This document shows positions 40,693 through 49,770 of a DNA stretch of 64,000 nucleotides, one piece after another. This stretch comes from Nocardia niwae NBRC 108934 = DSM 45340 (GTDB taxonomy: Bacteria > Actinomycetota > Actinomycetes > Mycobacteriales > Mycobacteriaceae), in the NCBI RefSeq assembly GCF_001613465.1, contig NZ_BDCK01000002.1, forward strand, positions 124,001-188,000, read 5' to 3'. The position numbers and the translations under genes were made by a program. The stretch's first letter is position 1. Each line of letters begins with the position of its first letter. The notes under the pieces were generated by a model that did not search any database, was not told where the DNA came from, and saw only the letters and a program-made list of their open reading frames with translations.

Positions 40693-43600
40693 CCCGCTGA
40701 CCTCCGCTTCACCCGCCGACTCGCTCGGATCGTCCGGGGCGCCGGGGCAGCACAGCACCGCGCCACTGGGCAGACGCTGGTTCGCCGCGACCGTCGTCGT
40801 GGCGTTCCTGCTCACCTTCGTGCAGGCGCCCGGACTCACGGTCGCCGACACCAAATACGACCTGGCGCAGAATCCGCTCGGCTTCCTCGAACGCGCGAGC
40901 CATCTGTGGAGCAGCCAGGCGCCGATGGGCCAGGTGCAGAACCAGGCCTACGGCTATTTCTTCCCGCACGGCGCGTTCTTCTCGCTCGGCCATCTGCTGG
41001 GTGTGCCCGCCTGGGTGACGCAACGGATCTGGTGGGCACTGCTGCTGCTCGCCGGATTCTGGGGAATCGTGCGCCTGTGCGAGGCGCTCGGCATCGGCAC
41101 GCGGGGGTCGCGCGTCGTCGCCGCGCTCGCGTTCGCGCTGTCGCCGCGCGTCCTGACCACCGTCGGGTCGATCTCCTCGGAAACCCTGCCGATGATGCTC
41201 GCGCCGTGGGTGCTGCTCGCGCCCGCCGCGCTCGGCGTCGCCGGGCACGCCCGGCGGCGGGGCGGGGCCGCCTCGCCCGCGGGCAGTGCGCTTGCGCTGG
41301 CGCTGATGGGCTCGGTCAACGCGGTCGCGACAGTGGCCGCCTTCCTGCCCGCGCTGCTCTGGTGGGGGTCCTATCGGCCCGACCGCCGGTGGTGGCGCTT
41401 CACGGCGGCGTGGATCCCGCTGCTGGTGCTGGCCACCTTCTGGTGGGCGGTGCCGCTGCTGCTGCTGGGCAAGGTCAGTCCGCCGTTCCTGGACTACATC
41501 GAGTCGTCGGGGGTGACCACGCAGTGGGCCTCGCTCGGGGAGGTGCTGCGCGGCACCGACAGCTGGACGCCGTTCGTCTCGCCGGAACGCATCGCGGGTG
41601 CGGTGCTGGTGACCCAGCCCGCGGCGGTGCTCGCGACCGGGCTGGTCGCGGCGGCGGGCATGGCGGGCCTGGCTCTGCGGTCCATGCCGTACCGGGGCAG
41701 GCTCGTGCTGATCCTGTGTGTCGGGCTGGTCGGCATCTGCGCCGGGTTCGTCGGTGAGCTGGGCGGACCGTTCGCCGAGTCGGTGCGCGTCTTCCTGGAC
41801 TCCGGCGGCGCCCCGCTGCGCAACGTGCACAAGCTGGAGCCGCTGATCCGGATCCCGCTCGTGCTGGGGTCGGCGCAGCTGCTGGCCCGGGTTCCACTGC
41901 CCGCCTCCGTACCGCGGAAGGTCTGGCGCAGCGCCTTCGCGCATCCGGAGCGCGACCGCGCGGTCGCCGTCGCGGCGCTGATCCTGACCGCCCTCGCGCT
42001 GTCCACCTCGCTGGCCTGGACCGGCAAGCTCGCGCCCCGCGGCGCCTACGACCGGGTGCCCGAGTACTGGCAGCAGACCGCCGAGTGGCTGAAGGACAAT
42101 GCCGCCGACACGCGCGCCCTGGTGGTGCCGGGCGCGCCCTTCGGCAGCCAGGTCTGGGGGCTCACCCGCGACGAACCGCTGCAAGCGCTGGCCGAGACGC
42201 CGTGGGCGATCCGCGACGCGGTGCCGCTGAACCCGCCCGGCACCATTCGCGCGATGGACTCGGTGCAGCGGCTCATCGCCGACGGCAGGCCGTCGGCGGG
42301 ACTGGCCGCCACGCTGAGCGCGCAGGGCATCGGCGTCGTCGTCCTGCGCAACGATCTCGATCCGGAGACCTCGCGTTCGACCCGGCCGATGCTGGCCCAC
42401 CAGGCGCTCGACGGGTCGCCCGGGCTGCGCAAGGTGGCCGAATTCGGCAGTCCGATCGAATCGGTGGTGATCGCCGACGACCTGGTCGCCGACGGTGACC
42501 TGCGCCCGCCGTACCGGGCGGTCGAGATCTACCGCGTGCAGGCACCGGCGCTGGGGACGCCCGCCGAGGTGCGCGGCGGAACCGGTGCGCCGGAGGCGTT
42601 CACCGGCGCGTATACCGTCCCGCTCGCACAAGTCCCGGTGGTACAGGGCGGACCGGAAGTACTCGAGCGGATGCGCCGCGACCCCGATCCGGCCCGGACG
42701 CCCGCCCTGCTCGCCGCCGACGCGATCAGGGCAGGGCTGCCGCTCGGCCCGGTGACCGTCACGGACACCCCGATGGATCGCGAAGCCGATTTCGGCCGGG
42801 TGGACAACCACAATTCGGCCTTGCGCGCCCCCGATGACGCACGCCGCACCTTCAACCTGGTGCCCGACTATCCGGTGCCCGGCGCCGAGCTGGTGCGCGG
42901 CGAATGGTCGGGCGCCACGATCACCGCCTCGAGTTCGGCCGCGGACGCCACCCAGCTCGGCGGCGCCGCGCCGGGCAGTTCGACCGCGGCCGTCGTGGAC
43001 GGCGATCCGGCCACCGCGTGGATCAGCAACGGCACCGAGCACGCGCTCGGGCAGTGGCTGCGGCTCGATCTCGACCGCCCGATCCAGGCCGGGCAACTGA
43101 ACCTGACCACGAGTTCGGCCGCCATCGGCGACCCGGTCAAATGGATCGAGGTGCGCACCGCGAACGGCACCGTCTCGGTCCGGGTGTCCGAACCGGGTGC
43201 GCCCGTCTCGGTCTCCCTTCCCGCGGGCCGCACCGAATGGCTGACCATCACCGCCATTCGCACCGAGAACGGCTCCAGCGGCGGGCAATTCGGCCTCAGC
43301 GAACTCGCGCTGGACGACTATTCGGCGCGCAACGCTCCCGTTCGCGTCGACATCCGTCATCGCACCGTGGTGCCGTCCGCTCCGGCCGGTGCGCAGCTGA
43401 GCGGCTGGGATCTCGGGCAGGAATTCCCCGGCCGCAGCGCCTGTTTCGACGCACCCGATCGGGTGCGCTGCAGCAAAGGTCTCGCCTTGGCGCCGGAGGA
43501 ACCCGGAACGTATCAGCGCACGCTGACCGTCCCGGAACCGATGTCGGTCGCTCCGGAACTGACCGTCCGCACCAGGCAGGGCCCGGCCCTCGAGGCGCTG

Positions 43601-45019
43601 CTCACCGACCACGCCCGGCCGGTGGCCCGGGGCAAGGCCGACGTCGGCGACTTGCGGGGCGCGGCTTTCGCCGCGACCGACGGCGACCCCCGCACGAGCT
43701 GGACCGCCCCGGAGGACTCGGTCCGCGAACCGACCGCGGGCAGGCCGACGCTCACCCTCGAGCTGCCGGAGCCCACGCTGGTGACCGGTCTCGAGCTGAC
43801 CCCCTCCCTCGGCGGCCTGCCCGCGGCGCCCACCTCGGTGACGGTGAACCTCGGTGACGGTCCGCAGGTGCGGGAGCTGGACGACGACGGGCCGGGCACG
43901 CCCACACGAATCTCCCTGCACCCCACCGTGACCGACCGCATCGAACTCAGCATGCGGACGTGGCGGCCGGTGCTGGACAAGACCGCGCTCGGCTTCGTGC
44001 AGACCCAGCCGCCCGGCCTGGCGGAGGTGACGGTGCTGGGGCCGGACTACCCCGCGGCGGCTCCGCTGGACCGCGAGCTCACCGTCCCGTGTGAGCTGGG
44101 GCCGACGATCGACGCGGGTGGGCGGACCCTGCGCACCACGGTCACCGCCACCGTCGGCGAATTGCGCTCCGGCGCGCCTGTTCCCGCCCGGGTGTGCGCC
44201 GACGACGCGACCGGGGCGCCCGGCGAACTCGCGTTGCCGCAGGGCCGTGCCGACGTGGCGGTCGGGCCGACCGACCTCTTCTTCGTCGATCGGCTGCGCT
44301 TGCACCGCGGCGGGACGGACGCGTCCGCCGCACCGGTACCGGACCCGGGCGCCCGGCTGCTCGTGCTGCCGTTGAGCACCAATGTCGGATGGCACGCGAC
44401 CAGCGCGGACGGGCGGGTGCTCGACCCCGTGGTGGTCGACGGCTGGCAGCAAGGCTGGCTGCTGCCCGCCGATGCCACCGGCCCGGTGACGATCGCCTTC
44501 CCGGTCGATCGCTGGTATCGCCTCGGCATCTTCGGCGGCCTGCTGCTGCTCCTGCCGCTCATGGTCCTGGCCGTCCCCCGTCGCGCGCGGCCGGATGCCG
44601 CCCGGGTCGAGGCGGACGGAGCGGAGACGGATGCGCCCTCGGGCGCCGCGGCGCCCGGCACCTGGGGCAGGCGCTGGCTGGGCGCGGTCGGGCTCACCGG
44701 TGCGGCCACCGTGATCGCCGGTCCGGTGGGCGCCGCGGGCACGGTGATCGCCTTGGCCGCGACCCGTTTCACGCCTTATGTCACCGCGCGCGTGCTCGTC
44801 GTGGTGGCGGGCTTGGGCACCACCCTGTCCGCCGCCGCCCTGTCGAGGGGCCCTTGGCGCTCACCCGACGGTTATCTGGGTGGCTCCGCGCTGGTGCAGC
44901 TGCCCGCGCTGCTCGCGATCATCGCGGTGGGCATCGCGGCGCTGCCCCGGTCGAAACGCGCCGATCGGGCCCGGGTGAGCAGGCCCGACGACCCTCATTC
45001 CGGGGCACCCGAGCACTGA
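40673..45019 (+). CDS. aftD: Alpha-(1->3)-arabinofuranosyltransferase AftD
   Basis: A 1448-residue GT-C membrane protein. The N-terminal third has many TM helices, including the loop with TVADTKYDLAQNP, whose Asp is the likely GT-C catalytic residue, and RNVHKLEPLIRIPL. A large periplasmic part includes two discoidin-like carbohydrate-binding domains, marked by DGDPATAW near residue 773 and DGDPRTSW near 1002, and C-terminal TM helices follow. AftD adds alpha-1,3-linked arabinofuranose to arabinogalactan and lipoarabinomannan from decaprenyl-phosphoarabinose. It starts at TTG 40673 inside the DUF2613 gene, a weak start chosen by reading frame. M. tuberculosis AftD is of similar size. Confidence 0.92.
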   Translation: MSTAAADPLTSASPADSLGSSGAPGQHSTAPLGRRWFAATVVVAFLLTFVQAPGLTVADTKYDLAQNPLGFLERASHLWSSQAPMGQVQNQAYGYFFPHGAFFSLGHLLGVPAWVTQRIWWALLLLAGFWGIVRLCEALGIGTRGSRVVAALAFALSPRVLTTVGSISSETLPMMLAPWVLLAPAALGVAGHARRRGGAASPAGSALALALMGSVNAVATVAAFLPALLWWGSYRPDRRWWRFTAAWIPLLVLATFWWAVPLLLLGKVSPPFLDYIESSGVTTQWASLGEVLRGTDSWTPFVSPERIAGAVLVTQPAAVLATGLVAAAGMAGLALRSMPYRGRLVLILCVGLVGICAGFVGELGGPFAESVRVFLDSGGAPLRNVHKLEPLIRIPLVLGSAQLLARVPLPASVPRKVWRSAFAHPERDRAVAVAALILTALALSTSLAWTGKLAPRGAYDRVPEYWQQTAEWLKDNAADTRALVVPGAPFGSQVWGLTRDEPLQALAETPWAIRDAVPLNPPGTIRAMDSVQRLIADGRPSAGLAATLSAQGIGVVVLRNDLDPETSRSTRPMLAHQALDGSPGLRKVAEFGSPIESVVIADDLVADGDLRPPYRAVEIYRVQAPALGTPAEVRGGTGAPEAFTGAYTVPLAQVPVVQGGPEVLERMRRDPDPARTPALLAADAIRAGLPLGPVTVTDTPMDREADFGRVDNHNSALRAPDDARRTFNLVPDYPVPGAELVRGEWSGATITASSSAADATQLGGAAPGSSTAAVVDGDPATAWISNGTEHALGQWLRLDLDRPIQAGQLNLTTSSAAIGDPVKWIEVRTANGTVSVRVSEPGAPVSVSLPAGRTEWLTITAIRTENGSSGGQFGLSELALDDYSARNAPVRVDIRHRTVVPSAPAGAQLSGWDLGQEFPGRSACFDAPDRVRCSKGLALAPEEPGTYQRTLTVPEPMSVAPELTVRTRQGPALEALLTDHARPVARGKADVGDLRGAAFAATDGDPRTSWTAPEDSVREPTAGRPTLTLELPEPTLVTGLELTPSLGGLPAAPTSVTVNLGDGPQVRELDDDGPGTPTRISLHPTVTDRIELSMRTWRPVLDKTALGFVQTQPPGLAEVTVLGPDYPAAAPLDRELTVPCELGPTIDAGGRTLRTTVTATVGELRSGAPVPARVCADDATGAPGELALPQGRADVAVGPTDLFFVDRLRLHRGGTDASAAPVPDPGARLLVLPLSTNVGWHATSADGRVLDPVVVDGWQQGWLLPADATGPVTIAFPVDRWYRLGIFGGLLLLLPLMVLAVPRRARPDAARVEADGAETDAPSGAAAPGTWGRRWLGAVGLTGAATVIAGPVGAAGTVIALAATRFTPYVTARVLVVVAGLGTTLSAAALSRGPWRSPDGYLGGSALVQLPALLAIIAVGIAALPRSKRADRARVSRPDDPHSGAPEH

Positions 45020-45123
45020 CCGGTCGCGCCCCGCACCGGCCCGCGACCCCGGCCCACACACACGCGCGGGCTCCTCGCTCGGCCGGACGCGCATTCGCCG
45101 TGCGCCGCAAGAGCACTCGTTGC

Positions 45124-45129
45124 TAACGT
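45124..45129 (+). promoter_or_regulatory. -10 hexamer for the DinB-family gene
   Basis: TAACGT, 8 nt, then GTG at 45138; no ribosome site. The gap is slightly longer than for the other leaderless genes. Confidence 0.5.
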
Positions 45130-45137
45130 GACCCCGC

Positions 45138-45638
45138 GTGAACACCTGTGCCGAATGCGGTTTCGTCTACGACTTGGCTTCGGCGGCCGACGTGCCGTCG
45201 CTGGCGCGGGAGCACGCCGTGGAATACGCCGACCTGCTCGGCGCCGACAGCGCCAAATTGCGCGAGCGCGGCAAGCCCGATGTGTGGTCACCACTGGAGT
45301 ACGCCTGCCACGTGCGGGATGTGCTGCTGGCGCAACGCGAGCGCGTGCTGGCCGCGCGCCGTTCGGACAACCCTCCCGCCACGGCGATGGGCCGGGACGA
45401 GCGAGTCGAGCACGACGGGTACGCCGAGCAGAATCCCGCCGATGTCGCCCGCCAGATCCGCGATGCCGCCCTATTGTTCGCCAACGTGCTCGAGCGCCTC
45501 GGCGACGACGACTGGGAGCGGACCCTCGGTTTCCCCTACCCCGAACCCGCGGATCGTTCCCTGCGCTGGCTCGCGCTGCACACCCTGCACGAACTGCGCC
45601 ACCACCTGCTGGACATCCACCGGCAACTCGACGGCTGA
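45138..45638 (+). CDS. DinB-family metalloprotein-like protein
   Basis: A 166-residue protein. The CAECGFVYDL N-terminus is a CxxC pair not found in every DinB-like protein. ACHVRDVLLAQRER and LHTLHELRHHLLDIHRQL supply the three His expected for the metal triad of the four-helix DinB/YfiT fold. Members include mycothiol- and bacillithiol-linked transferases and isomerases. Mycothiol dependence is plausible in a Nocardia relative but not shown. Confidence 0.85.
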   Translation: MNTCAECGFVYDLASAADVPSLAREHAVEYADLLGADSAKLRERGKPDVWSPLEYACHVRDVLLAQRERVLAARRSDNPPATAMGRDERVEHDGYAEQNPADVARQIRDAALLFANVLERLGDDDWERTLGFPYPEPADRSLRWLALHTLHELRHHLLDIHRQLDG

Positions 45639-45654
45639 ACTCGCGAGCCGCCGA

Positions 45655-46839
45655 TCAGGGCGCGGGCTCGGGTTCGGAACTTCGGCGCACCCGGTCCCGG
45701 TCGCGCACCCAGCGCCGCACCGGCTCCTCCACCAATGCGTAACTGGCCGCCGCGACCGGAAGCGTGACGCCGATCGTGAGGACCAGGATGTAGCCGAAAT
45801 CCCCCTGGAACGGCAGCAGGCCGAAGACCGGGAACACGATCGACAGCACCGCGAGGTGCCAGATGAAGATCCCGTACGACCAGCGTCCGAGCGCCGCGGC
45901 CACCGGCGACTCCAGCCAGCGGTGCCCGCGCGCCGCCGGGTCCCGCAGGACCAGCGGCGCGAGCAACGCGAACCCGATGATCGCGCCCAGGCCCATCTTC
46001 ACCACGTACTGCCAGGGTTCGGCCCGGGTCAGGCCGGCGGGACCGGCCAGATCGGTCGCCGCGAGCAGGAAGGCCGCCGCCGCGACAGTCCACATCAGTG
46101 GCTGATTCGCCCCGACTTTCCACCATCGTGATAGCCGAACGCTATGTTCGGCTAGTTCAGCGAGGATCATGCCCCCGGCGAACCAGGGCAGATAGCCCGG
46201 CAGCCAGTTGTCAGCGTGGATCGCGTCGGGCGTCGGCACCGGAATCAGGTTCCAGCCGAGGCTGATGACAGCGACGACGAGCAGCACCGGTACCCGCCAC
46301 CGAGCCACGGGGCCGCGCAGGCGCACCAGCGCGAACGCCAGCAGGGGCAGCACCAGATAGAACGCGACCTCCACCGACAGACTCCACATCTGGGTCAGGC
46401 CGTCGGTGAGCGTGAGGGGCACGAAAACCTGCAGCAGCGCCAGGTTCGACATCCAGACCCGCGGTCCAGCGGTCCCGGCCGCGGCGGGCAGCAGCAGCAG
46501 GACCGCGCACACCACCACCCAGTACGCGGGCAGGATGCGCGCGGCACGATGACGCAGGTAGTAGCCGACGGGTGGGGCGGTGTCGAGCCCGCGCGCGGCC
46601 GCGGCGTGCGGCCGCCAGAGCAGGAACCCGGACAACGCGAAGAAGACGGCCACCGCCATGTCGAACCGGCCCCACACCCGGCCGATCACCGGGGTCCCCG
46701 CGGCGCCGGTCTGGAAGGCCACGTGGGTCAGCAGCACGCCGAGCGCGGCCATTCCACGCATGCCCTCCAAGGCGGGGACGAAGGCACGCGGGCGCACCCG
46801 TTCGGTCGCGGGGGCGGCGGTGGGCAGGGTCGCTGTCAT
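45655..46839 (-). CDS. Acyltransferase 3 family membrane protein
   Basis: A 394-residue multi-pass protein. FVPALEGMRGMAALGVLLTHVAF contains the catalytic His of the acyltransferase 3 family, and FFALSGFLLWRPHAA, WSLSVEVAFYLVLPLLAF and YGIFIWHLAVLS are its conserved blocks. It should acylate an envelope saccharide or lipid. M. tuberculosis has an acyltransferase (Rv0228, recalled) in the same place. The ATG at 46839 follows GGAG. It is convergent with the DinB-like gene and divergent from the DUF3068 gene. Confidence 0.88.
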   Translation of the reverse strand: MTATLPTAAPATERVRPRAFVPALEGMRGMAALGVLLTHVAFQTGAAGTPVIGRVWGRFDMAVAVFFALSGFLLWRPHAAAARGLDTAPPVGYYLRHRAARILPAYWVVVCAVLLLLPAAAGTAGPRVWMSNLALLQVFVPLTLTDGLTQMWSLSVEVAFYLVLPLLAFALVRLRGPVARWRVPVLLVVAVISLGWNLIPVPTPDAIHADNWLPGYLPWFAGGMILAELAEHSVRLSRWWKVGANQPLMWTVAAAAFLLAATDLAGPAGLTRAEPWQYVVKMGLGAIIGFALLAPLVLRDPAARGHRWLESPVAAALGRWSYGIFIWHLAVLSIVFPVFGLLPFQGDFGYILVLTIGVTLPVAAASYALVEEPVRRWVRDRDRVRRSSEPEPAP

Positions 46840-47042
46840 CGGGCTCCAGTCTGCCTTGACGAATCCACAGTTGATAACCCGACGTTTCAGATTTCGCGCT
46901 AGACTCGGGCGATTTCTCGGCCGTTTCGGCCTCGACGGCGCATGGTACGACATCGGACTGTTAGTGTCGGGGCTCACGAGTGCCGCGGCCTGCCCGCAGT
47001 ACTCGCCGGAGCGACCTGTGTTCTACGACGAGGAGAGTTTGC

Positions 47043-48200
47043 ATGGCACTGAGTGCCGGTACCAGAAGGACGGTGGCCTGCCTGCTCGTGGGTCTCGGCG
47101 CGTTGCTGATCGTCGCCGCAATCATGATCCCGACCTACACCGTCGACAAGCTGGCCAAAACTCCCCTCGACCTGGAGATCACCACGATCGCCACGAACCA
47201 GCAGGGTGAGGACAGCCTGGTGCTCGACGCCAAGTCGCTCACCGCTCCGGACGGCTCGGCCAAGGTCGACACCAATGTCCCGCTGGTCTCGCAGCGCTTC
47301 CTCACCGTCGAGGATCCGGCCGACGCCGAGCAGATGACGGTGCAGGCGGGCCAGACGCTGCGGCGCATCGACAAGCAGGGCGACACCGGCCTGCTCACCG
47401 CCACCATCGATCGGGTGACCATCGACCGGGTGACCGGCGAGCCGGTCGCCAAGGAGCCGAACGGTTCCATCGCGGTGACCACGAACCCGCAGGGCGAGAG
47501 CATCGCCGAGCCGGTGCAGCACACCGGTCTGCAGTACCGGTTCCCGATCGGCACCGAGAAGAAGACCTACCCGTACTTCGACCTCAACGTGCGCAAGACG
47601 TTCGACGCCAACTTCATCGAAGAGACCGAGATCAACAACACGAAGGTCTACCACTTCCAGATGTCGGTGCCCGCCACCAGCCTCTGGGACGTCGTCCAGG
47701 CGCCGACCAACCGGTTGAGCCTGCCCGCCGCCAAGTGGGGCGTCGAGGGCGGCGAGGCCCCGGTTACCATGACCCGCTACTACACCAACACCCGTGACCT
47801 GTGGGTTGAACCGCAGACGGGCACGGTCGTCAAGGGTGGCGAGGCGCTGCACCTCTACTACTCGCGCACCGCGGACAAGCCGGAGGTCACCGCGCTGAAG
47901 TCGCACATCGTGTTCGACGAGAACACGGTCGAGTCGCAGCTCGCGGTGGCCAAGGAGAACATCGACAAGCTGTCGCTGTACGGCCGCGTGCTGCCGATCA
48001 TCCTGGGCGTGCTCGGCGTGATCGCGCTGATCGCCGGTGTGGTCCTCGGCATCCGGGGCGGCTCGGCTCCGACGCCCGCGCGGGCCGGTGGTCCCGGCCA
48101 GCGTCCGAGCGGCGCGGCGTCCGCCGCCCCCGCTCCCCGCGTCAACCGCGGTGCCGACGACGCGCCGACCGAACAGATCCGGATCCACAAAGAACCCTGA
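47043..48200 (+). CDS. DUF3068 envelope protein (LmcA-like candidate)
   Basis: A 385-residue protein with an N-terminal TM/signal segment (VACLLVGLGALLIVAAIMIPTY) and a large extracytoplasmic beta-rich domain of about 270 residues. A C-terminal TM follows (VLPIILGVLGVIALIAGVVLGI), then a Pro/Ala-rich cytosolic tail. It is a DUF3068 protein. A homologue in corynebacteria and mycobacteria (Rv0227c region, recalled) was reported to be needed for lipomannan maturation and LAM synthesis. GAGGAG precedes the ATG. It lies beside the flippase and GT-C-like genes and ends in a terminator. Confidence 0.88.
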   Translation: MALSAGTRRTVACLLVGLGALLIVAAIMIPTYTVDKLAKTPLDLEITTIATNQQGEDSLVLDAKSLTAPDGSAKVDTNVPLVSQRFLTVEDPADAEQMTVQAGQTLRRIDKQGDTGLLTATIDRVTIDRVTGEPVAKEPNGSIAVTTNPQGESIAEPVQHTGLQYRFPIGTEKKTYPYFDLNVRKTFDANFIEETEINNTKVYHFQMSVPATSLWDVVQAPTNRLSLPAAKWGVEGGEAPVTMTRYYTNTRDLWVEPQTGTVVKGGEALHLYYSRTADKPEVTALKSHIVFDENTVESQLAVAKENIDKLSLYGRVLPIILGVLGVIALIAGVVLGIRGGSAPTPARAGGPGQRPSGAASAAPAPRVNRGADDAPTEQIRIHKEP

Positions 48201-48216
48201 TCGACTGAGCGCACCT

Positions 48217-48256
48217 GACTTCGGCTCCCCCGCCTTCCGGCTGGGGAGCCGAAGTC
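48217..48256 (+). terminator. Intrinsic terminator of the DUF3068 gene
   Basis: GACTTCGGCTCCCC and GGGGAGCCGAAGTC form a 14-bp perfect stem with a 12-nt loop, followed by GTTT, 16 nt after the stop. Confidence 0.8.
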
Positions 48257-48268
48257 GTTTCCGGGCCG

Positions 48269-48409
48269 CTACTGTCCGGCGAGCGGATAGGCCACCGGAT
48301 GCCGCGGCTGATACAGCAACATCGTGCCCGCACCCGGCACGCGCAGGTCCACGCAGCGGCCGAAGCCCCGCTCGGCGACCTCGCCCTCGAACTGCGCTGC
48401 GGCGCCGGA
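48269..48409 (-). pseudogene. Remnant of a glyoxalase/VOC-family gene
   Basis: Directly after the flippase stop codon, the same frame continues for 46 codons to a TAG. The translation contains GEVAERGFGRCVDLRVPG and TMLLYQPRHPVAY, the typical closing segment of a VOC (glyoxalase-like) protein. There is no start codon in frame for most of it, and the N-terminal two thirds of such a protein are missing, so it appears to be a decayed 3' fragment left by a deletion next to the flippase gene. The VOC assignment rests on the motif only. Confidence 0.5.
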
Positions 48410-49651
48410 TCAGCCGACCGGGCGCAGCGGTTCGGGGCGCGTCGTGTGGTCGGCCGCACGCAGGACGATGACGGCCACCACGACCGTGGTGGTGGCCGCG
48501 ACCGACACGGCCGTGACGATCAGCGCCGGAATCGAGCGGGCCAGCGACAGCATCAGGGTGACTTCGACGACCAGCCCCAGCCAGGCGACCAGCGCCAGAG
48601 ACGTGCGGTCGACGGCGATGGCCGAGAGCACCGCGCCTTGCAGCACGGCCAGCAGTGCGCCGTGCAGTGCGAACAGCCACAGCAGTCCCTGGATCGGGGC
48701 ATAGTCCGCACCAGCCAGCAGCGGGGCGAGCGGCGCGGCGAGCGCGGCTCCGAGCACCGCGACGAGGCCGATTCCGCTGAGCACCGCCAGCGCCGACCGG
48801 ATCGCGCTCGCCGAGTGCGCGGGCTGCGCCATCCGCGGGTAGAGCACGACACCGACCGCCTGCGGCAGCCAGAACGCGATCTTGGTGGCGATCGTGCCGA
48901 GGGCGTAGCGGCTGGCGTCCACGTCGTCCAGCACGATCCGGACCACGATCAGGTCCGCCGACGACAGCGCCATCATGGCCGCCTGCACCTGGGCGGCTCG
49001 CAGGACCGGCAGCACACCGGGGGCCGCGGCGACCTCGCCCGGCTCGAGAGCGCGGGCGCGCGCGGACGGCGCACCGGCGACGATCCTGGCCAGCAGCGCC
49101 GCCACCGCGATCCCGCCGGCCGCCGCCCACAGGGCGAGCGTCGCGCCGCCGCCCAGCGCGAGGACCACCAGCGCGGGCGCTACCCGGGCGATTCCGGCGG
49201 CGCCGAGCACCGCGCCCAACGCTCGGAACCGCTTGCCGCCCTGCAACACTCCCTGCTCACCGGACAACAGCACCAGCGCGGGCGCCGCACCCAGCGCCGC
49301 CGCGGTGGCGGCGACTCCGACGTTCAGCGTGACGGCGACCAGCGGCACCAGCACCGCGGCCACCAACGCGACGATCACCGCACACCGCCACTGGAGCCCA
49401 CGCAGCGCCGCCGTTCCCGCACCGCGCACGAGTTCTCTGGCCACCACGTTCTGCAACGCCAGCGCGGGCACCGCGCACAGCAGCTGCACCGCGAGCAGAC
49501 TCGCGAACTCGCTGTACCCGGTCACCCCCAGCCACCGCCCGGCCAGCAGCTGCAGCAGATACCCGGCGACGTTCGCGGTCATCGCACCGGCCGTCACCCA
49601 CGTCAGATCCGCCACCACGGGGAACCGACGGACAGCAGACACGCCGCCCAT
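48410..49651 (-). CDS. Oligosaccharide flippase-like membrane protein (MOP superfamily)
   Basis: A 413-residue protein with about twelve hydrophobic helices, for example LTWVTAGAMTANVAGYLLQLL and VALVAAVLVPLVAVTLNVGVAATAAALGA. GRWLGVTGYSEFASLLAVQL is the first Wzx-like block. It resembles polysaccharide flippases of the MOP superfamily, which move lipid-linked sugars across the membrane. The ATG at 49651 is selected because the preceding 65 codons are Arg-rich. It is divergent from the GT-C-like gene and absent, as far as I recall, from the equivalent position in M. tuberculosis. Confidence 0.82.
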   Translation of the reverse strand: MGGVSAVRRFPVVADLTWVTAGAMTANVAGYLLQLLAGRWLGVTGYSEFASLLAVQLLCAVPALALQNVVARELVRGAGTAALRGLQWRCAVIVALVAAVLVPLVAVTLNVGVAATAAALGAAPALVLLSGEQGVLQGGKRFRALGAVLGAAGIARVAPALVVLALGGGATLALWAAAGGIAVAALLARIVAGAPSARARALEPGEVAAAPGVLPVLRAAQVQAAMMALSSADLIVVRIVLDDVDASRYALGTIATKIAFWLPQAVGVVLYPRMAQPAHSASAIRSALAVLSGIGLVAVLGAALAAPLAPLLAGADYAPIQGLLWLFALHGALLAVLQGAVLSAIAVDRTSLALVAWLGLVVEVTLMLSLARSIPALIVTAVSVAATTTVVVAVIVLRAADHTTRPEPLRPVG

Positions 49652-49756
49652 CGTCCCACCCGCGCGACCGGTCCCCCTGCGCGCCCCGCCGGACCACGAC
49701 ACCGAATGCGCCCGGCGCGCGAGGCCGCTGGATCGGCGGCGATGATGATCGGGACG

Positions 49757-49762
49757 TACAGT
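49757..49762 (+). promoter_or_regulatory. -10 hexamer for the 714-residue membrane protein gene
   Basis: TACAGT, 8 nt, then GTG at 49771. Confidence 0.5.
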
Positions 49763-49770
49763 GCTCAGGC

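Noticed and set aside
40709..44452. 1247-residue minus-strand frame
   Set aside because: Antisense shadow of aftD; composition is typical of a high-GC shadow frame and it has no domain.
46974..49130. 718-residue minus-strand frame
   Set aside because: Overlaps the DUF3068 and flippase genes in a different frame; no recognisable domain.
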